64,000 nt of DNA from Nostoc sp. CHAB 5834 (GTDB lineage Bacteria; Cyanobacteriota; Cyanobacteriia; Cyanobacteriales; Nostocaceae): the NCBI GenBank assembly GCA_020829485.1, contig JAIVFU010000005.1:1-64000 (forward strand). Reading direction: 5' to 3'. Positions within the stretch are counted from its first letter, which is position 1. Each line of letters begins with the position of its first letter. This document shows, piece after piece, positions 25,534-35,980 of this stretch. Under the pieces are notes generated by a model. The model saw only the letters and a program-made list of their open reading frames with translations, searched no databases and was not told the DNA's origin. A program made the translations under genes and the position numbers.

Positions 25534-25706
25534 AAGATTAAACTAAGTTTGTAAACTAAGTTTAGTGTTTTTGTCGTAGTGGTGCAAGAGCGATGTCTAC
25601 GCTAAGGTAGATGACCGATCCAGTAAGCTGTAAGTCTCTCTAGCCACAGGCTCTATGCGTCTACGCTCAATTATCAATTACTAGGCTTTGGAAGCCAATC
25701 AGTAAT

Positions 25707-26612
25707 ATGAAATTGGAAGACCTCAGAAAAGATAATATCGGTCAGATTTATGCCTGGTTCCCTAAAAAGGGAAATGATGAATCTTCTATGCTTCTAATTA
25801 CCTATCCTTACTATTCAATTAAAGCTTTCTACTTTTCATGTCAGAATCTTGAGCAACTGGAGCAATCAAAAGACATAATCAATCAGGGAAATGTTTCCAT
25901 AAGTGCAGTTGGTTTTTGGTTTCTTGCTATTGAAGCGTTTATAAACACACTGCTAAAAATTGCTTGTTTTCTTAAAGATAAGGATTTCAAAAATTTTAGA
26001 GGAAAACACCTAAACGGTCGCCTCACAGCAGTTTTTGAACTACTAGAGATTGAAAATAAAGTTTTTTATAGCTCAGGAATATTCCCAAAATTGCAAGAAT
26101 TTGAAACTTTCAGAAATGAGGTTTTTCATGATAGGTTCTTGAATTCAGAAGTTCAATTTGACAAGACAAGTTTTTCTTCTATACCTTATCTAGCTAATCA
26201 GATAGACGTTGTTCAAGCCTCAATTATTGCATTAGAGATTTTCGAGGCATTCCGATTTGTATATCCTGAGCGGGATCTAATGCCAAATATATTTATCCAA
26301 AAAAATCACTCATTTGGATTCATTAAGTATGATATTCTTTACAAAGAAGTCATGTTACCACTTTTTTCTCAAGCTCTGAATAAACATAGTCTTAAGACGA
26401 ATTTAGTCACTAAACCTTTAGAGATAAGACTTTCAGAGAGTTCAATATTGCAAAAAGGAGATGTTAAAATAATTCTACGACACTCTCATAAAGAAGATAT
26501 TGTTCACTTAGCCAATAATATTGAAACAAATATAGGAGCTAGTTTGTTCAATAAAGCCCGTGATTTAATCACAATGAATGAGGAGAAGGAATTTCAAATT
26601 CCTGGGTATTAG
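25707..26612 (+). CDS. Hypothetical protein with HEPN-like motif
   Basis: The 301-residue soluble protein matches no named family by eye. The N-terminal half is helical. Around residues 145-152 it contains FRNEVFHDR, an R-x4-H motif of the kind found in HEPN-domain RNases, preceded by a helix EAFINTLLKIACFL. The remainder shows no clear motif. A HEPN-like toxin or defence role is possible but unproven. It lies next to a VapBC-type module. The 154 bases after it hold only the hupL terminator. Confidence 0.5.
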   Translation: MKLEDLRKDNIGQIYAWFPKKGNDESSMLLITYPYYSIKAFYFSCQNLEQLEQSKDIINQGNVSISAVGFWFLAIEAFINTLLKIACFLKDKDFKNFRGKHLNGRLTAVFELLEIENKVFYSSGIFPKLQEFETFRNEVFHDRFLNSEVQFDKTSFSSIPYLANQIDVVQASIIALEIFEAFRFVYPERDLMPNIFIQKNHSFGFIKYDILYKEVMLPLFSQALNKHSLKTNLVTKPLEIRLSESSILQKGDVKIILRHSHKEDIVHLANNIETNIGASLFNKARDLITMNEEKEFQIPGY

Positions 26613-26726
26613 CAAGTAGAGTAAATAAGTGTAATTGAAACACTATTCTGCTTATCGATTTGCTCAACAGTATGTATAGTCGCAGCCTAGTAGGAAAGGT
26701 AACATCAGTAAATCTAATAATAATGA

Positions 26727-26754
26727 GCTAATGATTAACTAAAAAATCATTAGC
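26727..26754 (-). terminator. Hairpin downstream of hupL
   Basis: Perfect 10-bp arms lie at 26727-26736 and 26745-26754, 13 bases beyond the hupL stop on the minus strand. The following T content is modest, so confidence as a terminator is moderate. Confidence 0.55.
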
Positions 26755-26766
26755 CATTACCATTTT

Positions 26767-28520
<1,754 letters not shown>

Positions 28521-28538
28521 TTCGGAGATATCTATTGA

Positions 28539-29501
<963 letters not shown>

Positions 29502-29688
29502 GGGCTAGGTGTTTTTGTATTGTTTCCCATGTATGATGTAGGTGATAATGCTTGTAAAGTCTCACCTGCTTATCAATATTTGTTTTTCAATACTAAGATA
29601 TTTTTTGATTGAATTCTCTTTCATTAAAAAAGAATTAATCATTAACAATAGTCAAAAGTTGGACGAGATTATTTTAAATTATTATGTT

Positions 29689-29704
29689 TGTTATACTCGT
29701 AACA
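29689..29704 (-). promoter_or_regulatory. Possible NtcA-type site upstream of hupSL
   Basis: TGT-N10-ACA lies within the palindrome TGTTATACTCGTAACA, about 190 bases before the hupS start. The spacing fits the relaxed TGTN9-10ACA form of NtcA sites, not the strict GTAN8TAC. A TAAAAT lies only about 12 bases further on, closer than the usual 22. This is a candidate only. Confidence 0.35.
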
Positions 29705-29860
29705 GATTTAACAAATAAAAAACAGTAAAAACAAAATTATTATTTTTTACTTACTGGCGTTAAATAACCTCGTGTACTGAATTCATTCCTGCTAGCTGTT
29801 AATTTGTGCGAAAGGATGAGTATTTTAATGTAATAACTGATTCAAACTCAGCAAAATCTT

Positions 29861-29882
29861 GGGGTGCAAAGTCTTGCACCCC
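29861..29882 (-). terminator. Terminator hairpin after the Rpn-type gene
   Basis: Perfect 9-bp GC-rich arms lie at 29861-29869 and 29874-29882 with a 4-base loop. It is downstream of the minus-strand duplicate fragment at 29904 and just outside the hupSL promoter region. It would keep that transcription out of hupSL. Confidence 0.7.
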
Positions 29883-29903
29883 GTCAGCTATATATCAGTT
29901 TTT

Positions 29904-30101
29904 TTAAGATTCTGATTGTGCAGCTTGCCTAACAAGTTGTTCGTCCAAACCTAACGCTTGAGCTATCTGCTCAATACTTAAACCCAACCCTAGTAACTGG
30001 GGTATCGTTTCTAACTTACCTTCTTGTTTCCCCTTTTGCTCACCTTCTGCAAAAACATCTTGGTAAAATCTAGTTTGCTTTAACTCATTTGCTCCAAACA
30101 T
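29904..30101 (-). pseudogene. Duplicated 3' tail of the Rpn-type gene
   Basis: The 65-codon frame reads MFGANELKQTRFYQDVFAEG..., nearly identical to the last part of the gene at 30122-30925 starting at its MFGLNELKQ, with a 12-base deletion (GRQE) and a few substitutions. The two copies are in direct tandem order 20 bases apart. It looks like a tandem duplication of the gene end. A GGAGGAGAT stretch before the ATG means it might be translated. Confidence 0.75.
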
Positions 30102-30121
30102 TGTTTTAATCTCCTCCTGTT

Positions 30122-30925
30122 TTAGGGTTTTGATTGTGCAGCTTGCCTAACAAGTTGTTCATCCAAACCTAACGCTTGAGCTATCTGCTCAATACTTAAA
30201 CCCAACCCTAATAACTGGGGTATCGTTTCTAACTTACCTTCCTGTCTACCTTCTTGTTTCCCCTTTTGCTCACCTTCTGCAAAAACATCTTGGTAAAATC
30301 TAGTTTGCTTTAACTCATTTAATCCAAACATTTTTCCTATCTCCTCTTGGCTCAATCGCGGCAACTTATAGATTAATATCGTCTCTATCAATTGTATAAT
30401 TTCTCTAATAGTAGCGACATCTGGAATTTGCTCTCTAGCACTGTTGACTATTTCGATAGCTCTTGTTGTCGCAGTTGATTCGGGTTCGATGATGAGTTTA
30501 ACTGTCTCTATGCCGATTGATGATGCCTCAATTGAGCTTAATTCGTCAAGATAGACGCAAGTTACTCGTTGGGAGTTGAGTAGTTCTGTATATCTTTCGG
30601 TATCTCCAGTATCAACGCTGCGGTTAGGGTAGATGACAACACCACGCCAATTATTGGTTAATTCGGTTTTGTCAAGATAATTAAAGATTTCGGTAAATAA
30701 GCGTGAGTAGAACTTTTTGTCTGGTTGAAATTGCACTTCGGCAAAATAAATGGGTAGTTCTGCTGCATTTGGAAGGAAAACGCCATCGATTCTAAAGGCT
30801 AGTTGTTTGACTTCTACTGAAGAAAATTGGTAAACACTAGCTAGTTGGGGCGGTTGGTTAATCAGTTCAAAGAAAGTAGTGGGGATACTCTGAAAGATCC
30901 GATAGAAGATGCTGTCTGTTTTCAA
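30122..30925 (-). CDS. Rpn-family (DUF2887) nuclease/transposase-like protein
   Basis: The 267-residue protein is of the Rpn/DUF2887 group, PD-(D/E)xK-type proteins annotated as putative transposases. It starts MKTDSIFYRIFQSIPTTFFE, has FRIDGVFLP followed by IYFAEVQFQPDKKFY (Asp, Glu-x-Gln core), and ends in a basic helix (GEQKGKQEGRQEGKLE) plus a short helix-turn-helix-like tail LGLSIEQIAQALGL. Such genes abound in multicellular cyanobacteria. It lies between hupSL and the hyp operon. A separate duplicate of its tail follows. Confidence 0.88.
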   Translation of the reverse strand: MKTDSIFYRIFQSIPTTFFELINQPPQLASVYQFSSVEVKQLAFRIDGVFLPNAAELPIYFAEVQFQPDKKFYSRLFTEIFNYLDKTELTNNWRGVVIYPNRSVDTGDTERYTELLNSQRVTCVYLDELSSIEASSIGIETVKLIIEPESTATTRAIEIVNSAREQIPDVATIREIIQLIETILIYKLPRLSQEEIGKMFGLNELKQTRFYQDVFAEGEQKGKQEGRQEGKLETIPQLLGLGLSIEQIAQALGLDEQLVRQAAQSKP

Positions 30926-31383
30926 GGGAGCTTGTTTTACAGTTGATGAATATATTTTACACTTCGACGATCCCGTGGCGAATCTTTGGAGTATACAAAA
31001 ATTAGCTGGTAAGATAGTGCATATATGTATGTCAACAATTCAATAAAGAATATTTGGATTGTGTCGAGTGATGATACAAAAAGTATTTTAAAAATATTAG
31101 GTGTTTAAAGTTGACATTAATATTAGCAATTTCCCCCTAGAATTTTAGAAATAGGGTGTTTTATAGTAAAAAAATTGGTTGGCATAGGGTATTGGATATT
31201 GGACATGGGATCAATTTCCCTAGTCCTTAATCATTAGCCCTAGTCTCAGACAAAAGGGGAATTCCGCCTAAAGGACTCGAAGCCTGCGTAAATCGGTATA
31301 GCCCGTGATGAAATGCGATCGCGTGTTTCGATCATTTATGGGTGTTGGACTCACTTCCCAATTGGCTAGAGTACGGCAGAGTT

Positions 31384-32352
31384 ATGAACCCCAGCATTAC
31401 AGATTCGGCGGTGAAGGCTGCGGTAGCAGCTGTTGCTTCAGAGTCAGCTTCAGCAGAAGAAAAAATCCAAATGCTGATTGAGATCGCACAGGGTTTTCAA
31501 AAAAAGCCTAAAGCTGCCCAAGACTTGCGGAATGCAGTTGGTTTATATTACCGGGCTTATGAGATGTGTGGTGAGGAGTATCCCCTACTGAAAGCTAGGG
31601 CGAAAGTGGGGATGGCGGGGACGTTACAGGCAATACCGGATGCTGATTACCAACTGTTGATGCAAGCTAAAGTCGGTTATGAAGAGGCATTACCGATTTT
31701 ACAACAATTAGCTTCTCCAGAGGAAGTAGCAGAGACGCAAATGAATTTTGGGCTAGTGTTGCAGTCGCTTGTACCGTTCAATTTGGCGCGGATAACCGAC
31801 AGCATCCAGGCTTATCATGAGGCGTTGCGGGTGTTTACTTGGGAAGATTACCCCCAAGAATACGCGATTTTGTATAACAATATTGCGATCGCTTACCTTT
31901 CTATGCCCCTAGCATCAGAACGGGAATACTTGCGTCAAGGGTTAGCTGTGCAATCATTTGAGGTGGCGCTAAAGCATATTAATTTAATCGATCATCCTAG
32001 AGAATATGCGATGTTGCAAAACAACTTAGGCAACGCTTTGCAATATTTAGTGAGTTCCCATGCTGTCGAGAATAATTTAAGAGCGATCGCAGCTTATGAC
32101 GAAGCGTTAAAAGTGCGTAACGCCAAAGATACACCTTTAGAGTACGCTAACACAATTTCCAACAAAGCCAACGCCCTATTCAACTTACCAGACGATCCTG
32201 AAAAACCAGAAGTTGGTAATCCTCAAAATCTTTTGCAAGCCCGTATCTACTATCAAAGTGCTTTAGAAATATTTACGGAATACCAACAAATTGCCCAAGC
32301 AGAGGTAGTAGTCCAAGCATTACAAGATGTAGAAATAGAAATGAAGGGTTAG
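31384..32352 (+). CDS. TPR-type protein, first gene of the extended hyp operon
   Basis: The 322-residue helical protein has tetratricopeptide-like repeats. Examples are YYRAYEMCGEEYPLLKARA, the repeated A..Y.EAL segments, and EYAILYNNIAIAYL / EYAMLQNNLGNALQYL. The homologous gene precedes the hyp genes in Nostoc strains and is discussed there as a helper for small-subunit maturation. The frame extends 14 codons upstream to a GTG at 31342, but ATG 31384 (MNPSITDSAVKAAVA) is the better N-terminus. The 416 bases before it hold remnants of heptamer-type repeats and no obvious promoter motif. Confidence 0.8.
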   Translation: MNPSITDSAVKAAVAAVASESASAEEKIQMLIEIAQGFQKKPKAAQDLRNAVGLYYRAYEMCGEEYPLLKARAKVGMAGTLQAIPDADYQLLMQAKVGYEEALPILQQLASPEEVAETQMNFGLVLQSLVPFNLARITDSIQAYHEALRVFTWEDYPQEYAILYNNIAIAYLSMPLASEREYLRQGLAVQSFEVALKHINLIDHPREYAMLQNNLGNALQYLVSSHAVENNLRAIAAYDEALKVRNAKDTPLEYANTISNKANALFNLPDDPEKPEVGNPQNLLQARIYYQSALEIFTEYQQIAQAEVVVQALQDVEIEMKG

Positions 32353-32479
32353 TAGTTATAGACCAAAACCCTTGTATAGACGGCGATTTATCGCGTCTCA
32401 AAAACCCAAGCGTATTGGTTATGGGTTATGGATCTAAATTGATTCTTAACTCTTTACTTAAACAATGAGGAAAAACAGC

Positions 32480-32746
32480 ATGAGAGACATTTTAACAACG
32501 CCAAATGTGATAAATTTTCTCACAAGTTTAGCAGATGGCGATCTTAACATAGCAACAGAATTAGTGTGGCTAATTATAGCAACAGCCTTGGCTATGGTTG
32601 GCGGTGCAATTGGTGGAATGATATTAGCTGGTAAAGATATAGGATATCAACTTTCAGCAATGCTTGGTGCATTATTTGCCCCTGCGGGTGTAATTCCTGC
32701 CATCTTCTTAGGGCTTGTTGCTTTAAATTTCTTGACAAATTATTAG
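32480..32746 (+). CDS. Small membrane protein of the extended hyp operon (1)
   Basis: The 88-residue protein has two hydrophobic segments (about residues 25-45 and 55-85) rich in Gly, Ala and Ile. The ATG at 32480 has TGAGG 8 bases upstream; an alternative ATG lies at 32465. A gene of this kind is found with the hyp operon in Nostoc. Its function is unknown. It is followed 8 bases later by a second small membrane-protein gene. Confidence 0.7.
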   Translation: MRDILTTPNVINFLTSLADGDLNIATELVWLIIATALAMVGGAIGGMILAGKDIGYQLSAMLGALFAPAGVIPAIFLGLVALNFLTNY

Positions 32747-32754
32747 GAGAAAAT

Positions 32755-32979
32755 ATGTTAGAGCTAGGATGGTTATCTGCCAAGCTATTTTTTAAAGGAA
32801 AGCTAATACGCAATCCAATATTTTTTGTCAAGCAAACTACTATTGGTATTGCCGTAGGTTTCTTACTGCTAGTGTTACTTGCACAAGCCCCTATTCCCTT
32901 CTACATACCAATCATCTTATCTAGTTTAGTGACGGGCATGATTATGCCGTTTCTCTTCAAAGATTTTAAAACAAAGTGA
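32755..32979 (+). CDS. Small membrane protein of the extended hyp operon (2)
   Basis: The 74-residue protein has an amphipathic start (MLELGWLSAKLFFKGKLIRN) and two hydrophobic segments (about 33-50 and 52-66), ending in a basic tail. A good AGGAG Shine-Dalgarno sequence lies 6 bases before the ATG. It is probably co-transcribed with its neighbours. Its function is unknown. Confidence 0.7.
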   Translation: MLELGWLSAKLFFKGKLIRNPIFFVKQTTIGIAVGFLLLVLLAQAPIPFYIPIILSSLVTGMIMPFLFKDFKTK

Positions 32980-33021
32980 ATTGTCATTGATAAACAACCA
33001 ATACCTAATGCCCAATGACAA

Positions 33022-33867
33022 ATGACAAATCTTGAAGAATTAATTCAGGAAATTAATCGTTTTGAGGCGATTATATCCGAGTGGAATGAAAGCCAAAGGT
33101 GTGTAGCAGTAGGTCTAAAAAGAGCAATTGAAGCTTTGCATAAAGCTGCATTGACTAATTTGATTAAAAGCCTCAAACAAGAATCAATGCCAGCTTTGCG
33201 TCATGCTGTTGCAGATGAGTTAGTATATGCAGTGCTACTGTATCACGAGTTAGTCAAACCACCAAAAGCCCCACTCTCACAACGCATTCAGGCAGCCCTT
33301 GAAGAAGTTCGCCCAGGTTTAAAAAGCCATGATGGTGATGTAGAACTAGTAGCAATTAAGTCCCCAGATACAGTAGAAGTTAGATTAATCGGAACTTGCA
33401 GCAGTTGTCCAGCTTCTACTTTAACTTTATCTCAGGGAGTAGAACAGGCAATAAAAAACCATTGTCCTGAAATTACCAAAGTAGTTGCAGTCAATAATAG
33501 CCCTGCTGTTAAGAACGCGAATTCTGGTTTAATCAGTCCATTCTCTTCAAAAATAACTTGTACTTGGATCAAAGTAGCAACTATTGATGAAATTCCTGAG
33601 TTTAGCGTCATCGCAGTACAACTTGCTGGTACTTCATTAATTTTACATCGTCAAGGCATTACAGTTAAATGTTACCGTAATGCTTGTACCCATCTAGGAT
33701 CTCCCTTAGAAAAGGGTAAAGTTAAAAATGGTATTATTACCTGTCCTGCCCACGGATTCCAGTACAAATTAGAGACAGGTAAATGCTTAACCGTGCCTGA
33801 TGTTTCGCTTCAGTCGTATCCAGTCAAGGTTAAAGACGATAAGGTTTTTGTAAAACTACAAAAATGA
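33022..33867 (+). CDS. NifU C-terminal domain fused to a Rieske domain
   Basis: This 281-residue protein has three parts. The N-terminal helical region is about 1-80. A NifU-type cluster-scaffold domain (about 85-158) carries the CxxC pair Cys126/Cys129 in GTCSSCPAST. A Rieske [2Fe-2S] domain (about 178-280) carries Cys222-x-His224 (ACTHLG) and Cys241-x2-His244 (CPAHGF). It thus combines a cluster-transfer module with a redox module, consistent with iron-sulfur assembly on HupS. The start codon lies inside a heptamer repeat (AATGACAAATGAC). Homologs sit upstream of hypF in related strains. Confidence 0.88.
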   Translation: MTNLEELIQEINRFEAIISEWNESQRCVAVGLKRAIEALHKAALTNLIKSLKQESMPALRHAVADELVYAVLLYHELVKPPKAPLSQRIQAALEEVRPGLKSHDGDVELVAIKSPDTVEVRLIGTCSSCPASTLTLSQGVEQAIKNHCPEITKVVAVNNSPAVKNANSGLISPFSSKITCTWIKVATIDEIPEFSVIAVQLAGTSLILHRQGITVKCYRNACTHLGSPLEKGKVKNGIITCPAHGFQYKLETGKCLTVPDVSLQSYPVKVKDDKVFVKLQK

Positions 33868-33918
33868 TCATGCGAAGGTAAGATTTCAGCAAATATACTT
33901 GGCAATTAGTCAATCACG

Positions 33919-34290
33919 GCTAATTTGCTTTTTTATTTCAGTAGTTCGCGCATTCATTTTAATGTTTTGTGCAAGCAAAATGCCCGAATGCTTTCTCATT
34001 TGTGTAATTCAGGTATTGATTTTAGTGTTTTGAGAAAGTAATATGCCTTTTTACTTTCTCAAAAGTTCATTTGACTTATTCAAACCCCAGTTTGCTTATT
34101 CATTTTGGTGTTTTCCGCAAGCAAAAGTAGCTCTTACTTATTCAAACTCCAGTTTGCTTACTCATTTTGGTGTTTTCCGCAAGCAAAAGATCATTTGACT
34201 TACTCATTTTAGTGTTTTCCGCAAGTAAAATAAGCTTTTACTTTCTCAAACCCCAGTTTGCTTACTCATTTCAGTAAATCGCGCACTCAT
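33919..34290. repeat. Degenerate tandem array in the hyp operon leader
   Basis: Five copies of a roughly 31-base unit, CATTTTGGTGTTTTCCGCAA followed by GCAAAA, begin near 33952, 34015, 34097, 34158 and 34201. They are bracketed by two similar end pieces (33919-33957 and 34258-34290, TTTCAGTA..TCGCGCA.TCAT). Spacing is irregular, and the gaps resemble each other (CAAACCCCAGTTTGCTTA). No gene lies in 33868-34663. Confidence 0.75.
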
Positions 34291-34352
34291 GCCAAAGATT
34301 CGCTATGTAGTAAAAATTACTAAAGGTTAGATAAATTTTTTAAAATTTAGGG

Positions 34353-34435
34353 CTTACGCAAAATATCTCTCAAACTCTCATTTCTCTGTGTCCTCTGCGC
34401 CTCTGTGGTTCGTTATTCCCTAACTCATGCGTAAG
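34353..34435. mobile_element. Miniature inverted-repeat element (CTTACGCA ... TGCGTAAG), copy 1
   Basis: Terminal inverted repeats CTTACGCA/TGCGTAAG flank a core of TGTGTCCTCTGCGCCTCTGT-type repeats ending in GGTTCGTT. A second copy with the core inverted, at 63216-63308, has inserted into a gene. No coding capacity is present, so any movement would need a transposase elsewhere. Confidence 0.7.
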
Positions 34436-34446
34436 TTAAGGAAAAT

Positions 34447-34524
34447 TGTAGGTTGGGTTAAGCAAAGCGCAACCCAACAAAGCCCCGAAAATGTTGGGTT
34501 TCGTTCCTCAACCCAACCTACACA
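34447..34524. repeat. Inverted-repeat element TGTAGGTTGGGTT ... AACCCAACCTACA
   Basis: Sixteen-base ends match with one mismatch, and internal copies of AACCCAAC/GTTGGGTT allow a nested cruciform. It looks like a dispersed REP or MITE sequence with no gene. It lies just upstream of the NHL gene, inside the extended hyp operon. Confidence 0.7.
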
Positions 34525-34663
34525 CTTCAAGGTTTTTAGCACTAACTAAACCGTATTGAGTTTTAACGAAATTTGAAAAAAGTATAATGCAAAACCGTTA
34601 CTGTTGTTACATGCTAATCACCATTAATGTTTTTAAATAATTATCAGCCTCTATCTGCGGTTC

Positions 34664-35875
34664 ATGGATATCCCAATCATAATTAATCCCATATCACAAT
34701 TACCGCTAGAAGCAACAGAAAATCCTCAATATTTACCTCTATCACCTCAAGGTGCGGAGGTAATTTTAGGTAACATTATTGAACCCGAACAATTAGTGAT
34801 ACCTGTAGCACCCAATGCCACAACAATGTTTGGGCCTCGTGGTGCTTGTTTGTTATCAGATGGCCCATTATGGGTATCAGATACAGGACATCATCGATTA
34901 CTAGGATGGCAGAATTTACCCACAAGAGATAGTCAACCGGCTGATTGGGTAATTGGACAACCTGACTTTTATCATGAAGGACAAAATGCTAAAACTACAC
35001 CGGGAAGGGCAACCTTAAGTGTACCAACAGGCATTTGTGCTTGCGGCGAAGGGTTAGCTGTAGCAGATGCTTGGAATCATCGGGTTTTGATTTGGAAAAA
35101 CTTACCAGAAGATAATAATGTTCCAGCAGATTTGGTGTTAGGGCAAGTTAATTTTACCGATAATGAACCAAATCGAGGCAATCAGCAAGCATCTGCTAGT
35201 ACAATGCACTGGCCTTATGGTGTTTACTATCATCAAGGACGGCTATTTATTGCTGACACTGGTAATCGAAGACTATTAATTTGGCATCAGTTACCAACAG
35301 AAAATGGTCAACCGGCTGATTTAGTTTTGGGACAACCGGATATGATATCTCGCAATGAAAACGGTGGTGATTCTCCAACCGCAGCGAGTATGCGTTGGTG
35401 TCATGACATCGCTTTTTGGGGAGAAAATTTGGTTGTCAGCGATGCAGGTAATCACCGAGTGATGATTTGGCAGGGAATGCCAACAGAAAATAATGCCCCT
35501 TGTGCTGTGGTTTTAGGACAAAAAAGCTTTGATTTTGTGGAAATGAATCAAGGGGTTTATTTGCCAAGTGCTAGTAGTTTGAGTATGCCTTATGGTGTGG
35601 CGGTGGCTGGCGATTGGTTAGTAGTTGCAGATACAGCTAATTCTCGTTTGTTAGGATGGAGAAAGCCAGAATCAATTTTATCATTGCAAAGTGTGATGGC
35701 AGATGGATTGGCAGGACAAATAAATTTTCAAAGTAAAGGTGAAAATCGTAATTTCGGGCTGCCTAAACGAGATAGTTTGAATTGGTGTTATGGGATAAAA
35801 ATTTGTGGCAATAGGTTGGTAATAGCTGATTCTGGAAATAACCGAATATTGCTGTGGCAGTTTAATAATTTTTAA
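34664..35875 (+). CDS. NHL-repeat beta-propeller protein
   Basis: The 403-residue protein has at least five NHL-type repeats of the form VADTGN.R.L.W..LP....QPAD.VLGQ: WVSDTGHHRLLGW, VADAWNHRVLIW, IADTGNRRLLIW, VSDAGNHRVMIW and IADSGNNRILLW. It would fold as a propeller and act by protein binding. An NHL gene is found immediately before hypF in related Nostoc hyp operons. Its actual partner is unknown. It is separated from the NifU-Rieske gene by 796 bases of repeats, so the operon may be split here. Confidence 0.88.
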   Translation: MDIPIIINPISQLPLEATENPQYLPLSPQGAEVILGNIIEPEQLVIPVAPNATTMFGPRGACLLSDGPLWVSDTGHHRLLGWQNLPTRDSQPADWVIGQPDFYHEGQNAKTTPGRATLSVPTGICACGEGLAVADAWNHRVLIWKNLPEDNNVPADLVLGQVNFTDNEPNRGNQQASASTMHWPYGVYYHQGRLFIADTGNRRLLIWHQLPTENGQPADLVLGQPDMISRNENGGDSPTAASMRWCHDIAFWGENLVVSDAGNHRVMIWQGMPTENNAPCAVVLGQKSFDFVEMNQGVYLPSASSLSMPYGVAVAGDWLVVADTANSRLLGWRKPESILSLQSVMADGLAGQINFQSKGENRNFGLPKRDSLNWCYGIKICGNRLVIADSGNNRILLWQFNNF

Positions 35876-35980
35876 TATGATAAACAAACCGCAAAGTACG
35901 CAAAGTACGCAAAGGAAGAAATAAGAAGCCAAGGGAATTTAGCGTAGCCTCATTTCGTAATTTTTGAAAGTCAGATTTAT

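Noticed and set aside
33919..34290. CRISPR array
   Set aside because: Units are degenerate and the gaps between them are similar to one another and uneven in length; no cas genes are near.
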